Assembly (NCBI RefSeq): GCF_004348115.1
Contig: NZ_QPFB01000001.1
Span: forward strand, 3,488,028 to 3,552,027
Direction of reading: 5' to 3'
DNA from: Stenotrophomonas sp. ATCM1_4
GTDB taxonomy: Bacteria > Pseudomonadota > Gammaproteobacteria > Xanthomonadales > Xanthomonadaceae
DNA: 64,000 nucleotides
This document shows, one piece after another, positions 37,878 to 46,835 of the stretch; the first letter of the stretch is position 1; each line of letters starts with the position of its first letter. The notes beneath the pieces were generated by a model. The model saw only the letters and a list, made by a program, of their open reading frames with translations. It was not told where the DNA came from and made no database searches. A program made the translations under genes and the position numbers.

Positions 37878-38540
37878 TCAAGGCTTTGGTCCCTGCCCTT
37901 CGTTGTCTTCCCAGTGCAGGATGCGCCGGGTGACGAAGCGGTACACCGGCTTGCCGGTGGCGAACCACAGTTCGCGCACCCAGGAATGGCGCTTGAGCAG
38001 CCGCCGCTCCACCGGCGTCAACGCCGCGCCGCAATACATTCGCTTGTGCTTGAGCAGGTGGCGCAGGTCTTCGCGGGCCAGCAGCCGCATCCAGCGCGAG
38101 CGCGGGTTGCCGCAGACCGCCAGCTGGAAATCAATCAACGCCGGCGAACCATCCTCGCGCACCAGCCAGTTGGCCTCCTTGGCCAGGTCGTTGTGGGCGA
38201 TGCCCTGGCGGTGCACGCGCTGCAGCAAGCGCCGCGCGGCGCGGAAGTAGGCCAGGTCACCTCGGGGCGGGCGCTGGTACATGGCCGCTCCCTCCATGTA
38301 GCTGCGGTCCAGCCAGCGGCCGTCCCAGCCGAGCAGGCGCGGCGTGGCCTCCATGCCATCCAGCCTGGCCAACGCCCGCGCCTCGCGCCGGGCCAGCCAC
38401 CAGGCCGGCAGGCGCAGCCACGGCGGCGTGGCCCCGAGGTCACGGCGGACAAAGCGGCCGTGCTCCCCGTCGACCAGCAGGATACGGCCGAAACTGTCGG
38501 CTTTCAGCGTAATGAAGGTGTCAGGCGAAGAGTCCAGCAT
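37878..38540 (-). CDS. Kinase-fold protein (Kdo/WaaP or RIO-like)
   Basis: A 220-residue protein with a trimmed protein-kinase fold. The catalytic loop is HNDLAKEANWL (HxDxxxxN) and the metal-binding motif is IDFQLAV in place of DFG. A basic C-terminus follows. This pattern resembles lipopolysaccharide core kinases (WaaP/KdkA/InaA) and RIO-like proteins. The substrate could be a lipid-A core sugar. It is divergent from a membrane phosphatase-like gene, which would fit an envelope role, but that is inference. Confidence 0.75.
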   Translation of the reverse strand: MLDSSPDTFITLKADSFGRILLVDGEHGRFVRRDLGATPPWLRLPAWWLARREARALARLDGMEATPRLLGWDGRWLDRSYMEGAAMYQRPPRGDLAYFRAARRLLQRVHRQGIAHNDLAKEANWLVREDGSPALIDFQLAVCGNPRSRWMRLLAREDLRHLLKHKRMYCGAALTPVERRLLKRHSWVRELWFATGKPVYRFVTRRILHWEDNEGQGPKP

Positions 38541-38666
38541 GCCCCCATTCTAGTGGCCTGCCGGGCTTTCATTCACCGACACGGCAGGTGAACGGCCCGC
38601 CGCCACGCCAATGGAACCTGCAACGGAAGCAGCGGTCTGAACGGGCCCTGCCACTATAATCGCCCG

Positions 38667-40676
38667 ATGAATTCTTCCTGGATCGACGCCACGCTTGCGT
38701 GGATCGCCGCTCATCCGGTTTTGGCCGGTGCCGCGATTTTCGCCATCGCCTTCTGTGACTCGGTAATCATCCTCGGCACCATCGTGCCGGCGTTGCCGCT
38801 GATGATCGCGGTGGGCGTGCTCATCGGCATGGGCGAGCTGTCCGGACCGTACGCGATCGCCTGCGCCACGCTGGGCGCGTTCGCCGCCGATGGCCTGAGC
38901 TACTGGGTCGGCCGTCGCTGGGGCGACCGGCTGCGCGGCGTCTGGCCGGTCAGCCGCTACCCGCAGCTGCTTGACCGCGGCGAGCTGATGTTCCGCCGCA
39001 ACGCCTTCAAGAGCATCCTGGTGGCGCGCTACGTGGGCGCGATCCGTCCGTTCGTGCCAGCCATCGCCGGCATGGCGAACATGCCCTTCCGCAACTACCT
39101 CAAGGCCAGCGGCATCGCCTGCCTGTCCTGGGCGGTGCTGTTCCTGCTGCCCGGCTGGGCGCTGGGCCAGGCCTACGACGCGGTGGCGGCGGTCGCCGGC
39201 AGCCTGTTCCTGGTGCTGGCCCTGCTCGGCGCGATGCTGGGCCTGGTCTGGGCCATCGTGCTGTACAGCTACCGCTGGTCGGCCGCGCGCATGGACGGTT
39301 GGCTGGCGCGCGTGCTGGCCTGGTCGCAGCGCCACCCGCAGTTGCTGGGCCGTTCGCTGACCGACCTGTTCGACCCCAAGCGGCGTGAATCGGTGCCGCT
39401 GGCGATGCTCGCCCTGATGCTGCTGCTGCTCGGCTGGGGCTGGTTCGTGCTGCTGATGGTGGTGGTCGCGCATGGCGAACCACTGGCGCTGGACCTGGCC
39501 GTGCACAAGCTGATGCTGGCCCTGCGCAACCCGCTGGCCGACTATCCGATGGCCGCGCTGGCCTCGCTGGGCGACTGGCAGGTACTGCTGCCGGCCATCG
39601 GCGCGGCCATGGGCTACTTGGCCTGGCGCCGGCGCTGGATGGCGGTGGTGCATTGGCTGGCGGCGCTGGCCTTCGGCCTGGCCCTGACCAAGCTGCTGGG
39701 CGCCACGGTGGACGTGGTCCGCCCGCCCTCGGCCAGCAGTGGCTTCGGCTTCCCGTCGGTGGCGGTGACCATGGCCACGATCACCTTCGGCTTCTTCGCC
39801 GTGCTGATCGGCCGTGAGCTGCCCGGCCGCACCCGCGTCTGGCCGTACCTGCTCTCCGGCGTGGTCGTCACCGCGATTGGCTTTGCCCGCATCTACCTGG
39901 GCGCACACTGGCTCAGCGACGTCATCGGCGGCATGTTGTTCGGCATCTTCTGGCTGTTGTTGCTGGGCGTGGCCTACCGCCGCCGCTTCAACCGTTCGTT
40001 CTGGGTCAAGCCGGTGGCCTGGCTGTTCTACGGCGTGTTCGTGCTCGCCGGCTTCTGGTATGCACCGCGCAACGTGCCGGCCAAACTGGCCAAGTTCGAG
40101 CCGGTGGCCGCCGCACCGCAATCGATGGTGTCAACGCATTGGTGGCAGGACGGCTGGCGCGAGCTGCCGGCCCGTCGCAACGAGTTCGATGACGACCAGC
40201 GCTGGCCGCTGGACGTGCAGGTCGCCGGCCCATTGGCACCCCTGCAGCAGCAGCTGGAGCGCAAGGGCTGGACCGTGCAGCCGCAGGCCGGCTGGCAGCA
40301 GGCGCTGGCGATGCTGGAGCAGAAAGCCTCGCCGCAGGACGTGCCGGTGCTGCCGGCCACCCTGGACAGCAACGTCGAGGCACTGCTGTTGTTGCACCCG
40401 GGCACGCGACCGGACGAGGTCTATGCGCTGCGGCTGTGGCCTTCGGCCGTACGCCTGGAGCCGGGGCAAGCCCAGGTCTGGCTGGGCAGCGCGCAGACGC
40501 TGCGCTTCCAGCGCCACCTGAAGCTGTTCGGCATGTGGCGCCCCCTGCGCGGCGTGGATCCCGCACTGGATACGCTCAAGCAGTCGCTCGACGGCATGCC
40601 CAACCAGCAGCAGGTGCAGCCGGAAACCGGCCTTCCGTTGCTGATGATCCGCAGCCAGGGAACACCCGCGCCGTAA
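38667..40676 (+). CDS. Fused DedA - PAP2 - LssY-type membrane protein
   Basis: A 669-residue fusion. Residues 1-200 are a DedA/SNARE-associated domain (FCDSVIILGTIVPALPLMIA, RFVPAIAGMA-like region). Residues about 240-440 form a PAP2 lipid phosphatase domain. The C-terminal 230 residues are a soluble LssY-like domain. PAP2 motif 1 is KLLGATVDVVRPP (Lys342 to Arg352-Pro353) and motif 3 is Arg408-x5-His414-x3-Asp418. Motif 2, normally PSGH, reads PSVA at 363-366, so the catalytic-loop His is missing. The protein may process undecaprenyl or other lipid phosphates, or may have lost that activity. Confidence 0.85.
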   Translation: MNSSWIDATLAWIAAHPVLAGAAIFAIAFCDSVIILGTIVPALPLMIAVGVLIGMGELSGPYAIACATLGAFAADGLSYWVGRRWGDRLRGVWPVSRYPQLLDRGELMFRRNAFKSILVARYVGAIRPFVPAIAGMANMPFRNYLKASGIACLSWAVLFLLPGWALGQAYDAVAAVAGSLFLVLALLGAMLGLVWAIVLYSYRWSAARMDGWLARVLAWSQRHPQLLGRSLTDLFDPKRRESVPLAMLALMLLLLGWGWFVLLMVVVAHGEPLALDLAVHKLMLALRNPLADYPMAALASLGDWQVLLPAIGAAMGYLAWRRRWMAVVHWLAALAFGLALTKLLGATVDVVRPPSASSGFGFPSVAVTMATITFGFFAVLIGRELPGRTRVWPYLLSGVVVTAIGFARIYLGAHWLSDVIGGMLFGIFWLLLLGVAYRRRFNRSFWVKPVAWLFYGVFVLAGFWYAPRNVPAKLAKFEPVAAAPQSMVSTHWWQDGWRELPARRNEFDDDQRWPLDVQVAGPLAPLQQQLERKGWTVQPQAGWQQALAMLEQKASPQDVPVLPATLDSNVEALLLLHPGTRPDEVYALRLWPSAVRLEPGQAQVWLGSAQTLRFQRHLKLFGMWRPLRGVDPALDTLKQSLDGMPNQQQVQPETGLPLLMIRSQGTPAP

Positions 40677-40733
40677 CAGCGGTGATGCCCGCGTTGCCGG
40701 ATCCGGCAACGTGGATGGAGCTTCTGGCGGAGG

Positions 40734-41342
40734 TCAGAGATCCTGTTCCTGCGGGATGTCGAAGCCGGGGATCCATTCGAGCAGGCGCTCCAGGCGCCTG
40801 TGCGGATCGTCTTCGTGCAGCAGCATCACCCGCTGCTGTTCCTGCAACGGCAACAGTTCCGCCAATCGCCAGCCCACCCAGGCCGCCTGGTCGAACTGTG
40901 CCGGGCCGGCCGAGGCGTACTCACCGCCCGCCTGTTCAAGAATGCGTTCGAGCAGGATGCCGAGCAGCGCATGCTCCGGCTGCAGTTCATCGTCGCTGTC
41001 ACGCTCGCGCCATTCCACCTCGGCCACGACCAGGCCGTTGTCGCGCACGCGCGTCTGCCGCACGTGGAAGCGGCGACCGCCACGCAGGCGCAGCACCAGG
41101 ACGCCATCGGCACCCACGTCGAAATCCTCGACCAGGGCTTCCACGCCCCACGCGGCGGGCGTTGCCGGCGTGCCGACCTCCTCGCCCTCCAGGATCAGGC
41201 AGACGCCGAACGTGCCACCCTTGCGCCCGCATTCGCGCACCAGGTCAAGGTAACGCGCCTCGAACACGCGCAACCCCAGCGAGGCACCCGGCAACAGCGT
41301 CGAATGCAATGGAAACAGCGGCAGGCTTTGCGTGGCAGTCAT
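40734..41342 (-). CDS. Lon protease N-terminal (LON substrate-binding) domain protein
   Basis: A 202-residue stand-alone LON domain. The N-terminus LPLFPLHSTLLPGASLGLRV and FEARYLDLVRECGRK match the domain, and no ATPase or protease domain follows. Such proteins are of unknown function and may modulate Lon substrate choice. ATG 41342 is chosen; a TTG two codons upstream is in frame. Confidence 0.88.
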   Translation of the reverse strand: MTATQSLPLFPLHSTLLPGASLGLRVFEARYLDLVRECGRKGGTFGVCLILEGEEVGTPATPAAWGVEALVEDFDVGADGVLVLRLRGGRRFHVRQTRVRDNGLVVAEVEWRERDSDDELQPEHALLGILLERILEQAGGEYASAGPAQFDQAAWVGWRLAELLPLQEQQRVMLLHEDDPHRRLERLLEWIPGFDIPQEQDL

Positions 41343-41422
41343 CGGCAACAGAAACGGCGGACCCGGGCTGATGGTACCCCAGCCCGCCGTGGGCCATCGT
41401 CGCAGGCGCCGGCAGGACGCCG

Positions 41423-42805
41423 TCAGAAGTTGTACTTCACGTGCGTGTGCACGCGGTTCATGTCGCCCTTCTCGCCATTCTCCAGGCGACGCTGCGCATG
41501 GCTCAGCTCCACGCCCAGGTCCAGCTTGGGGAATGGCGAATAGATCAGGTTGGCGCGCACCGACTGTGCCTTGTCGGTGACTTCATAGCCGGTCCAGGCC
41601 GTGTCGTTGTCGAGCACGGCGACCGAATAGACCAGGTTGCCGCGCAGCTTGGGCGAGAACGCGTGGCGCCACGCGGCGAAGCCACCGTAGCCGTCCATCG
41701 CGTGCAGGCGTCCTTCCTCATCCAGCACGGTGTCGCTGCCCAGCGCGAAGCCGAGGTAGCGGCCCACGCCGGCACCGCCACTGACCATGTAACGCAGGTC
41801 GTCATTGGCCCCCATGTTGAACTTGCCCGACACGCTCAGGGCACCGCCGCTTTCGTTGTGACCGTCGTAGCGGAAGTTGCGCAGCAGCGCGGCAACGGTG
41901 AAGTGGCCCCAATCACCGCGGGTGAGCCAGCGCGCGGTCAGGTCCGGCATCACGTCGGTGCTGCTGTTGATGCGCGCGCCCTTGCCGCCGAACGGGGTGA
42001 TCGTGGTCTGCGGGTTCTCCGCCGAGAACGACCATGGGCCGCGGGTGTAACGCAGCTGTGCCTGGCGCGAGAAGATGGTGCCTTCCGAAGGACCGGTGAA
42101 GTCCACCGTGTCCGGCAGCGCCGCCACGTCCTGGAAGTTGGACCAGGTCTGGCCGGCCAGCCAGTTGTTCCAGCTCACGTAGGCCTGGCGCAGGGTGAGC
42201 GCGTAGGTGTTGGTGATGACCTCGTTGCCGGCGAAGGCGTTGCTGCCACCGCCGTACATGTCCGCCTCGATATAGGCCTTGAGCTTGTCGCCGCGCTCGG
42301 TGATGGTATCGGCACCGAGCCAGAAGCGCGAGAACTGCGCATGCACGTCGGTATAGCTGGCGCTGTGCCCGTTGCCATCGGCCGCCACCGGCGTGGCACC
42401 GGGGAAGTAGAACAGACGCCCGGCCGAGCCGTCGGCGATCTCGCCATCGCTGGTACGGGTGTACATCGAATCGAGCTTGATGAAGCCGCCGAAGGAGAAC
42501 TTCGTGCCCGGCATCGCGTTGGGCATCACGACGGCCGGCGCCGCTGGTGCGGCAACGCGGGTGGCGTCGAGCGCTGTCGCCGTCGGCGCCGCAGCGGCAT
42601 TGGCATTGGCATTGGCATTGGCATTGGCAGCATCACGCTGCTGGTAGGCCTGCAGCATGTCGCGCATCTGCTGCATCTCCTGCTCCAACTGCGCCATGCG
42701 TGCCTCCATGGCCTGCGCATCCATGGCCTGCGCCAGCGCACTCAGCGGCATCGCCGACAGTACCGCCGTGGTGGCCAGGGCGGCCAGTTTCTTGTTACCG
42801 ATCAT
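41423..42805 (-). CDS. DcaP-type trimeric outer membrane porin
   Basis: A 460-residue porin. The signal peptide (MIGNKKLAALATTAVLSAMP) is followed by a coiled-coil segment (MAQLEQEMQQMRDMLQAYQQ), a low-complexity (AN)n linker, then a barrel ending in HTHVKYNF with terminal Phe. The plan fits DcaP-like porins, which admit dicarboxylates and other organic acids. ATG 42805 has GGGAGGGG upstream. It is the last gene of the lower meta-cleavage operon, 198 bp after dmpH, so it probably brings the pathway substrate through the outer membrane. Confidence 0.85.
   Translation of the reverse strand: MIGNKKLAALATTAVLSAMPLSALAQAMDAQAMEARMAQLEQEMQQMRDMLQAYQQRDAANANANANANAAAAPTATALDATRVAAPAAPAVVMPNAMPGTKFSFGGFIKLDSMYTRTSDGEIADGSAGRLFYFPGATPVAADGNGHSASYTDVHAQFSRFWLGADTITERGDKLKAYIEADMYGGGSNAFAGNEVITNTYALTLRQAYVSWNNWLAGQTWSNFQDVAALPDTVDFTGPSEGTIFSRQAQLRYTRGPWSFSAENPQTTITPFGGKGARINSSTDVMPDLTARWLTRGDWGHFTVAALLRNFRYDGHNESGGALSVSGKFNMGANDDLRYMVSGGAGVGRYLGFALGSDTVLDEEGRLHAMDGYGGFAAWRHAFSPKLRGNLVYSVAVLDNDTAWTGYEVTDKAQSVRANLIYSPFPKLDLGVELSHAQRRLENGEKGDMNRVHTHVKYNF
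42596..42629. repeat. In-frame GGCATT hexamer tract
   Basis: Five perfect tandem GGCATT units plus a partial sixth (GCCAAT on the coding strand) encode the Ala-Asn linker of the porin. Slippage in multiples of six would lengthen or shorten the linker without shifting the frame. Confidence 0.9.
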
Positions 42806-42919
42806 CGTTTTCCCCTCCCAGGGCAACAGGACACCGTTCCGGCGCCCGGTAGGGCGCCGGTCATGAAGAACGTCGTTTTCTTGCCATGGCCGTCCGGGCA
42901 GACCGAACGGCGTTCAGCG

Positions 42920-42947
42920 CGTCATACCCGCCTGCGCGGGAGTGACG
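42920..42947. repeat. CGTCATnCCCGC...GCGGGnnTGACG inverted repeat
   Basis: CGTCATACCCGCCTGCGCGGGAGTGACG resembles the widespread small inverted repeats of the TCATTCCCGC type. It lies in the 198-bp gap between dmpH and the porin gene, where it could act as an attenuator. Confidence 0.6.
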
Positions 42948-43003
42948 TGATGCGGGCAGGCAGGCGTGGCTGACGCCTCAACGGCTGCCCGGCCTTCGGG
43001 CCC

Positions 43004-43792
43004 TCACACAAACCGCAACGCCGTCGTACCCATGCCATCGGCGCGTACCAGCACGTTGTCACCGGCAGCCACCGCAACCGCTGCGGTGATCGCGCCGGAC
43101 AGCACCACGCTGCCGGCCGGCAGTGCCTGGCCGCGCTCGGCCAGCATGTTGACCAGCATCGCCACCGCCTCGGCCGGATTGCCGAGCACCGCGGCGCCGG
43201 CTCCAACCTCGACCACCTGGCCGTTCTTCTCCATCACCACGCCGAGCGTCTCCAGGTCCAGGCCCTGCACCGCCGTCGGGCGCGAGCCCAGCACGTAACG
43301 CGCGGCCGACGTGTTGTCGGCGATCACGCTGGGCAGGTCGAAACGGAAATTCTCGTAGCGTGAGTCGATCAGCTCGATGGCCGGCACCACGTAATCGGTG
43401 GCCGCCAGTACCTGGGCGATATCGCACCCGGGCCCGGTCAGGTCCTCGCGCATGACGAAGGCGATCTCGGCCTCCACCTTCGGGTGGATCAGGCGCGCGG
43501 TGTCGACCACGGCGCCGTCGTCCACGGCATTGTCAGCGCCGAGGAAGCCGTAGATCGGCGTGTCCACGCCCATCTGCTGCATCTTCGGCTTCGAGGTCAG
43601 GCCCATCTTCATGCCGACGATGCGTATGCCGGCGGCCTGCTTCATGCCGCGCAGGCATTCCTGGATGTCGTACGCCGCGTTGACGTCGATCTGCGGATGC
43701 GCATCGGTGATTCGGGTCACCTCGCGCACTTCCTGCTCGGCGGCCAGCAACTGCAGGGCGCAGTTTTCGATGATGGAGCGGTCCAGCGTCAT
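43004..43792 (-). CDS. dmpH: 4-oxalocrotonate decarboxylase
   Basis: Decarboxylates 2-oxo-3-hexenedioate to 2-hydroxypenta-2,4-dienoate. The 262-residue product is of the hydratase/decarboxylase family. It is assigned to DmpH rather than the hydratase because of [50 protein letters not shown] and [20 protein letters not shown], as in Pseudomonas DmpH. It overlaps dmpG by 4 bp (ATGA). Decarboxylase and hydratase form a complex in characterised systems, and both are in this operon. Confidence 0.9.
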   Translation of the reverse strand: MTLDRSIIENCALQLLAAEQEVREVTRITDAHPQIDVNAAYDIQECLRGMKQAAGIRIVGMKMGLTSKPKMQQMGVDTPIYGFLGADNAVDDGAVVDTARLIHPKVEAEIAFVMREDLTGPGCDIAQVLAATDYVVPAIELIDSRYENFRFDLPSVIADNTSAARYVLGSRPTAVQGLDLETLGVVMEKNGQVVEVGAGAAVLGNPAEAVAMLVNMLAERGQALPAGSVVLSGAITAAVAVAAGDNVLVRADGMGTTALRFV

Positions 43793-44829
43793 GCCTGTGC
43801 CTCCTGCGGTTGCTCGCCGCGCGCACGCAGCATGTCCAGCGCGACGTCCACGATCATGTCTTCCTGGCCGCCGACCATGCGACGCTTGCCCAGCTCGACC
43901 AGGATGTCGGCGGTCTTCAGGCCAAAGCGCTGCGATGCGATTTCCGCGTGACGCAGGAAGCTCGAATAGACGCCGGCGTAGCCCAGCGCCAGGGTTTCGC
44001 GGTCCACCCGCACCGGGCGGTCCTGCAGCGGACGCACGATGTCGTCCGCCGCATCCATCAGCGTGTACAGCGCGCAGCCGTGGTTCCAGCCCATGCGCTC
44101 GGCCGCGGCGACGAACACCTCCAGCGGTGCATTGCCGGCGCCGGCGCCCATGCCGGCCAGGCTGGCGTCGATGCGGATCGCGCCCGCTTCGACCGCGGCG
44201 ATGGAGTTGGCCACGCCCAGCGACAGGTTGTGGTGGGCATGGATGCCGATCTGGGTATCCGGCTGCAGCGCCTCGCGCAGCGCGCCGACCCGGTCACGCA
44301 CATCATTCATGTTCAATGCGCCACCGGAATCGACCACGTACACGCAGGACGCGCCGTAGCTTTCCATCTTCTTCGCCTCCACCGCCAGCGCCTGCGGCGT
44401 GGTCATGTGGCTCATCATCAGGAAGCCGACCGCATCCATGCCCAGAGCATTGGCCGCTTCGATGTGCTGGCGCGAGATGTCGGCCTCGGTGCAATGCGTG
44501 GCCACCCGCACGATGCGCGCGCCGGCAGCATGGGCGTTCTTCAGGTCATGCACGGTGCCGATGCCGGGCAGCAGCAGCGTGGCGATCTTCGCGTGGGAAA
44601 CCGATTCGGCCGCGGCCTCGATCCACTCGATGTCGCTGTGCGCGCCGAAGCCGTAGTTGAACGAGGAACCCTGCAGGCCGTCGCCATGGGCGACCTCGAT
44701 CGAATCGACCCGGGCCTGGTCCAGCGCAGTGGCGATCGCGCGCACCTGTTCCAGGCTGTAGCGATGGCGCACGGCGTGCGAGCCGTCACGCAGGGTGACG
44801 TCGGAGATGTAGAGCTTGTTGGCGGTCAT
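43789..44829 (-). CDS. dmpG: 4-hydroxy-2-oxovalerate aldolase
   Basis: Cleaves 4-hydroxy-2-oxopentanoate to pyruvate and acetaldehyde, which is channelled directly to DmpF. The 346-residue product has [55 protein letters not shown] and [20 protein letters not shown] with metal-binding His. Of two close ATGs I choose 44829, where GAGGA is 7 nt upstream; ATG 44835 would leave almost no spacing. It overlaps dmpH at the end and lies 10 bp after dmpF. Confidence 0.95.
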   Translation of the reverse strand: MTANKLYISDVTLRDGSHAVRHRYSLEQVRAIATALDQARVDSIEVAHGDGLQGSSFNYGFGAHSDIEWIEAAAESVSHAKIATLLLPGIGTVHDLKNAHAAGARIVRVATHCTEADISRQHIEAANALGMDAVGFLMMSHMTTPQALAVEAKKMESYGASCVYVVDSGGALNMNDVRDRVGALREALQPDTQIGIHAHHNLSLGVANSIAAVEAGAIRIDASLAGMGAGAGNAPLEVFVAAAERMGWNHGCALYTLMDAADDIVRPLQDRPVRVDRETLALGYAGVYSSFLRHAEIASQRFGLKTADILVELGKRRMVGGQEDMIVDVALDMLRARGEQPQEAQA

Positions 44830-44839
44830 GTTCATGTCC

Positions 44840-45778
44840 TCACGCCGCTGCACGCGCGGCCAGCACCGAGGCGGCCATGCGCTCCCCGGTGGCCAACGCG
44901 GCCGACGTCATGATGTCCAGGTTGCCGGCATAGGCCGGCAGGTAGTGCGCGGCGCCTTCCACTTCCAGGAAGATCGAGGTCTTCAGGCCGGTGCTCGGGC
45001 CCACGCCCGGCACGTTGACCGGCTCGTCGATGAGCTCGAACTGCACCTGCTGCTTGAGCCGGTAGCCCGGCACGTAGGCGGCCACGCGTGCGGCCATCCC
45101 GGTGACGGCCGCTTCGATGAGGGCGGTGTCGACCACCTCGCTGAGCACGTACACGGTATCGCGCATCAGCAGCGGCGGCTCGGCGGGGTTGAGCACGATG
45201 ATGGCCTTGCCAACCTGCGCACCGCCCACGCTCTCGATCGCGCGCGAGGTGGTCTCGGTGAACTCGTCGATGTTGGCGCGCGTGCCCGGGCCGGCACTCC
45301 TGCTGGAGATGCTGGCCACGATCTCGGCGTAGGCGACCTTGGCCACCGACGCGACCGCCGCCACCATCGGGATGGTGGCCTGGCCACCGCAGGTGACCAT
45401 GTTGACGTTGGCCGCCTCGATGTTGTCCTCCAGGTTCACGGTCGGCACGCAGTACGGGCCGATCGCCGCCGGCGTCAGGTCAACCACGCGGATGCCCGGC
45501 TTGGCCGCGCGCAGCAGCGCGTCGTTGGCCACGTGCGCCGAAGCCGAGGTCGCATCGAACACGATGTCGATATCGGCGAACAGGTCCGATTCGATCAAGC
45601 CGGCCACGCCGCTGGAGATGGTCGCCACGCCCATGCGCGTCGCACGCGCCAGGCCGTCGGACGCCGGGTCGATGCCGACCAGTGCCGCCATCTGCAATTG
45701 CTTGCCGTGGCGCAGGATCTTGATCATCAGGTCGGTGCCGATGTTGCCGGGACCGATGATGGCCGCTTTCAGGGTCAT
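44840..45778 (-). CDS. dmpF: Acetaldehyde dehydrogenase (acylating)
   Basis: Oxidises acetaldehyde to acetyl-CoA with NAD+ and CoA. The 312-residue product starts at ATG 45778 ([20 protein letters not shown]) with AGGAG upstream. The nucleotide fold GPGNIGTDL is followed by [17 protein letters not shown], the catalytic-Cys region [18 protein letters not shown], and the [20 protein letters not shown] segment typical of DmpF. It partners with DmpG in the operon. Confidence 0.96.
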   Translation of the reverse strand: MTLKAAIIGPGNIGTDLMIKILRHGKQLQMAALVGIDPASDGLARATRMGVATISSGVAGLIESDLFADIDIVFDATSASAHVANDALLRAAKPGIRVVDLTPAAIGPYCVPTVNLEDNIEAANVNMVTCGGQATIPMVAAVASVAKVAYAEIVASISSRSAGPGTRANIDEFTETTSRAIESVGGAQVGKAIIVLNPAEPPLLMRDTVYVLSEVVDTALIEAAVTGMAARVAAYVPGYRLKQQVQFELIDEPVNVPGVGPSTGLKTSIFLEVEGAAHYLPAYAGNLDIMTSAALATGERMAASVLAARAAA

Positions 45779-45818
45779 GCAGAACTCCTGTCGTTCAAGG
45801 TGGGGGAGGAAGCAGGCG

Positions 45819-46616
45819 TCATGCAAAGCGGATCTCGGCGCTGCCCAGCGCGCCGACGCGCACGCGCATGTGGTCACCGGCGCGCACCGGGATCAGCGGC
45901 ACCAGCGCGCCGGACAGGATCACCTCGCCCGCCTTCAGCGGCGTGCCGAGACGGCCGAGCGTGTTGGCCAGCCAGGCCACGCAGTTGACCGGCGAGCCCA
46001 GCGCGGCGGCACCGGCGCCGGTGGCCACCAGCTCGCCGTTCTTCTCCACCACCATGCCCAGCGTGCCCAGGTCCAGGTTTTTCGGTGGCACCCGCAGTTC
46101 GCCGAGCACGTAAGCCGCGGCCGAGGCGTTGTCGGCCACGGTGTCGGTGATGCCGATGCGCCAGTCGCGGATGCGCGAATCGACGATCTCGAAGCACACC
46201 GACAAAGCCTCGGTGGCGGCGAGCACGTCGTGGTGGGTGATGCCCGGACCGACCAGGTCACGCTTGAGGTGGAAGGCGATCTCGCCCTCGGCACGCGGCG
46301 CGATCATGCCGGCGGTGGACAACACGCCACCGTTGGCGACCTGCATGCGATCGGTGAGGAAGCCGAAGTCCGGCTGGTCCACCTTCAGCATGCGCTGCAC
46401 CGCCACCGAGGTGGCGCCGATCTTCTTGCCGACCACGCGCTCGCCATCGGCAAGACGGCGCGCCAGCAGGTCGTTGGAGATGGCATAGGCATCGCCCAAC
46501 GACAACCCGGCGATGCGCTCGCTCAGCGGCTCCACCGCCACGCCGCTGCGCAGCGCGGCGTGCAGTTCGGCACCGTGCCGCGCGATGGCGTCGGCACCCA
46601 GGGACACAGCACTCAT
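45819..46616 (-). CDS. dmpE: 2-oxopent-4-enoate hydratase
   Basis: Adds water to 2-hydroxypenta-2,4-dienoate to give 4-hydroxy-2-oxopentanoate. The 265-residue product matches DmpE features: [51 protein letters not shown] and [20 protein letters not shown]. That separates it from the paralogous decarboxylase 2 kb downstream. It overlaps dmpI by 4 bp. Confidence 0.92.
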   Translation of the reverse strand: MSAVSLGADAIARHGAELHAALRSGVAVEPLSERIAGLSLGDAYAISNDLLARRLADGERVVGKKIGATSVAVQRMLKVDQPDFGFLTDRMQVANGGVLSTAGMIAPRAEGEIAFHLKRDLVGPGITHHDVLAATEALSVCFEIVDSRIRDWRIGITDTVADNASAAAYVLGELRVPPKNLDLGTLGMVVEKNGELVATGAGAAALGSPVNCVAWLANTLGRLGTPLKAGEVILSGALVPLIPVRAGDHMRVRVGALGSAEIRFA

Positions 46617-46813
46617 GCCTTCACTTCCTTCGCATCGCTCTTGAGCACGTCGCCGACCGCGAAACGCTGCGGCGGCACTTCGTTGATCATCACCCGGATC
46701 GCACTCATCGGCGCCTCCAGCTCGGCATGCGCCACCTGCGCCACGGCGCGGATGAAACGCTGCACTTTCTCTTCGTCACGACCCTGTACCAGGGTCACCT
46801 GGATGATCGGCAT
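46613..46813 (-). CDS. dmpI: 4-oxalocrotonate tautomerase
   Basis: Converts 2-hydroxymuconate (4-oxalocrotonate enol) to 2-oxo-3-hexenedioate. The 66-residue product, after Met removal, has catalytic Pro1 and the substrate residues Arg11, Arg39 and Phe50 exactly in place (PIIQVTLVQGRDEE, AIRVMINEVPPQRF). ATG 46813 has AGGAG upstream. It is 22 bp after the transporter stop and overlaps dmpE. Confidence 0.95.
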   Translation of the reverse strand: MPIIQVTLVQGRDEEKVQRFIRAVAQVAHAELEAPMSAIRVMINEVPPQRFAVGDVLKSDAKEVKA

Positions 46814-46835
46814 GGGGTTACTCCTGCGGTTGCAA

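Noticed and set aside
43004-46616. Tandem duplication of one hydratase gene (dmpE and dmpH both in the same family)
   Set aside because: The two sequences carry distinct subgroup motifs (GKKIGATS...QPDFGFL versus GMKMGLTS...TPIYGFL) and both functions are needed in the pathway.
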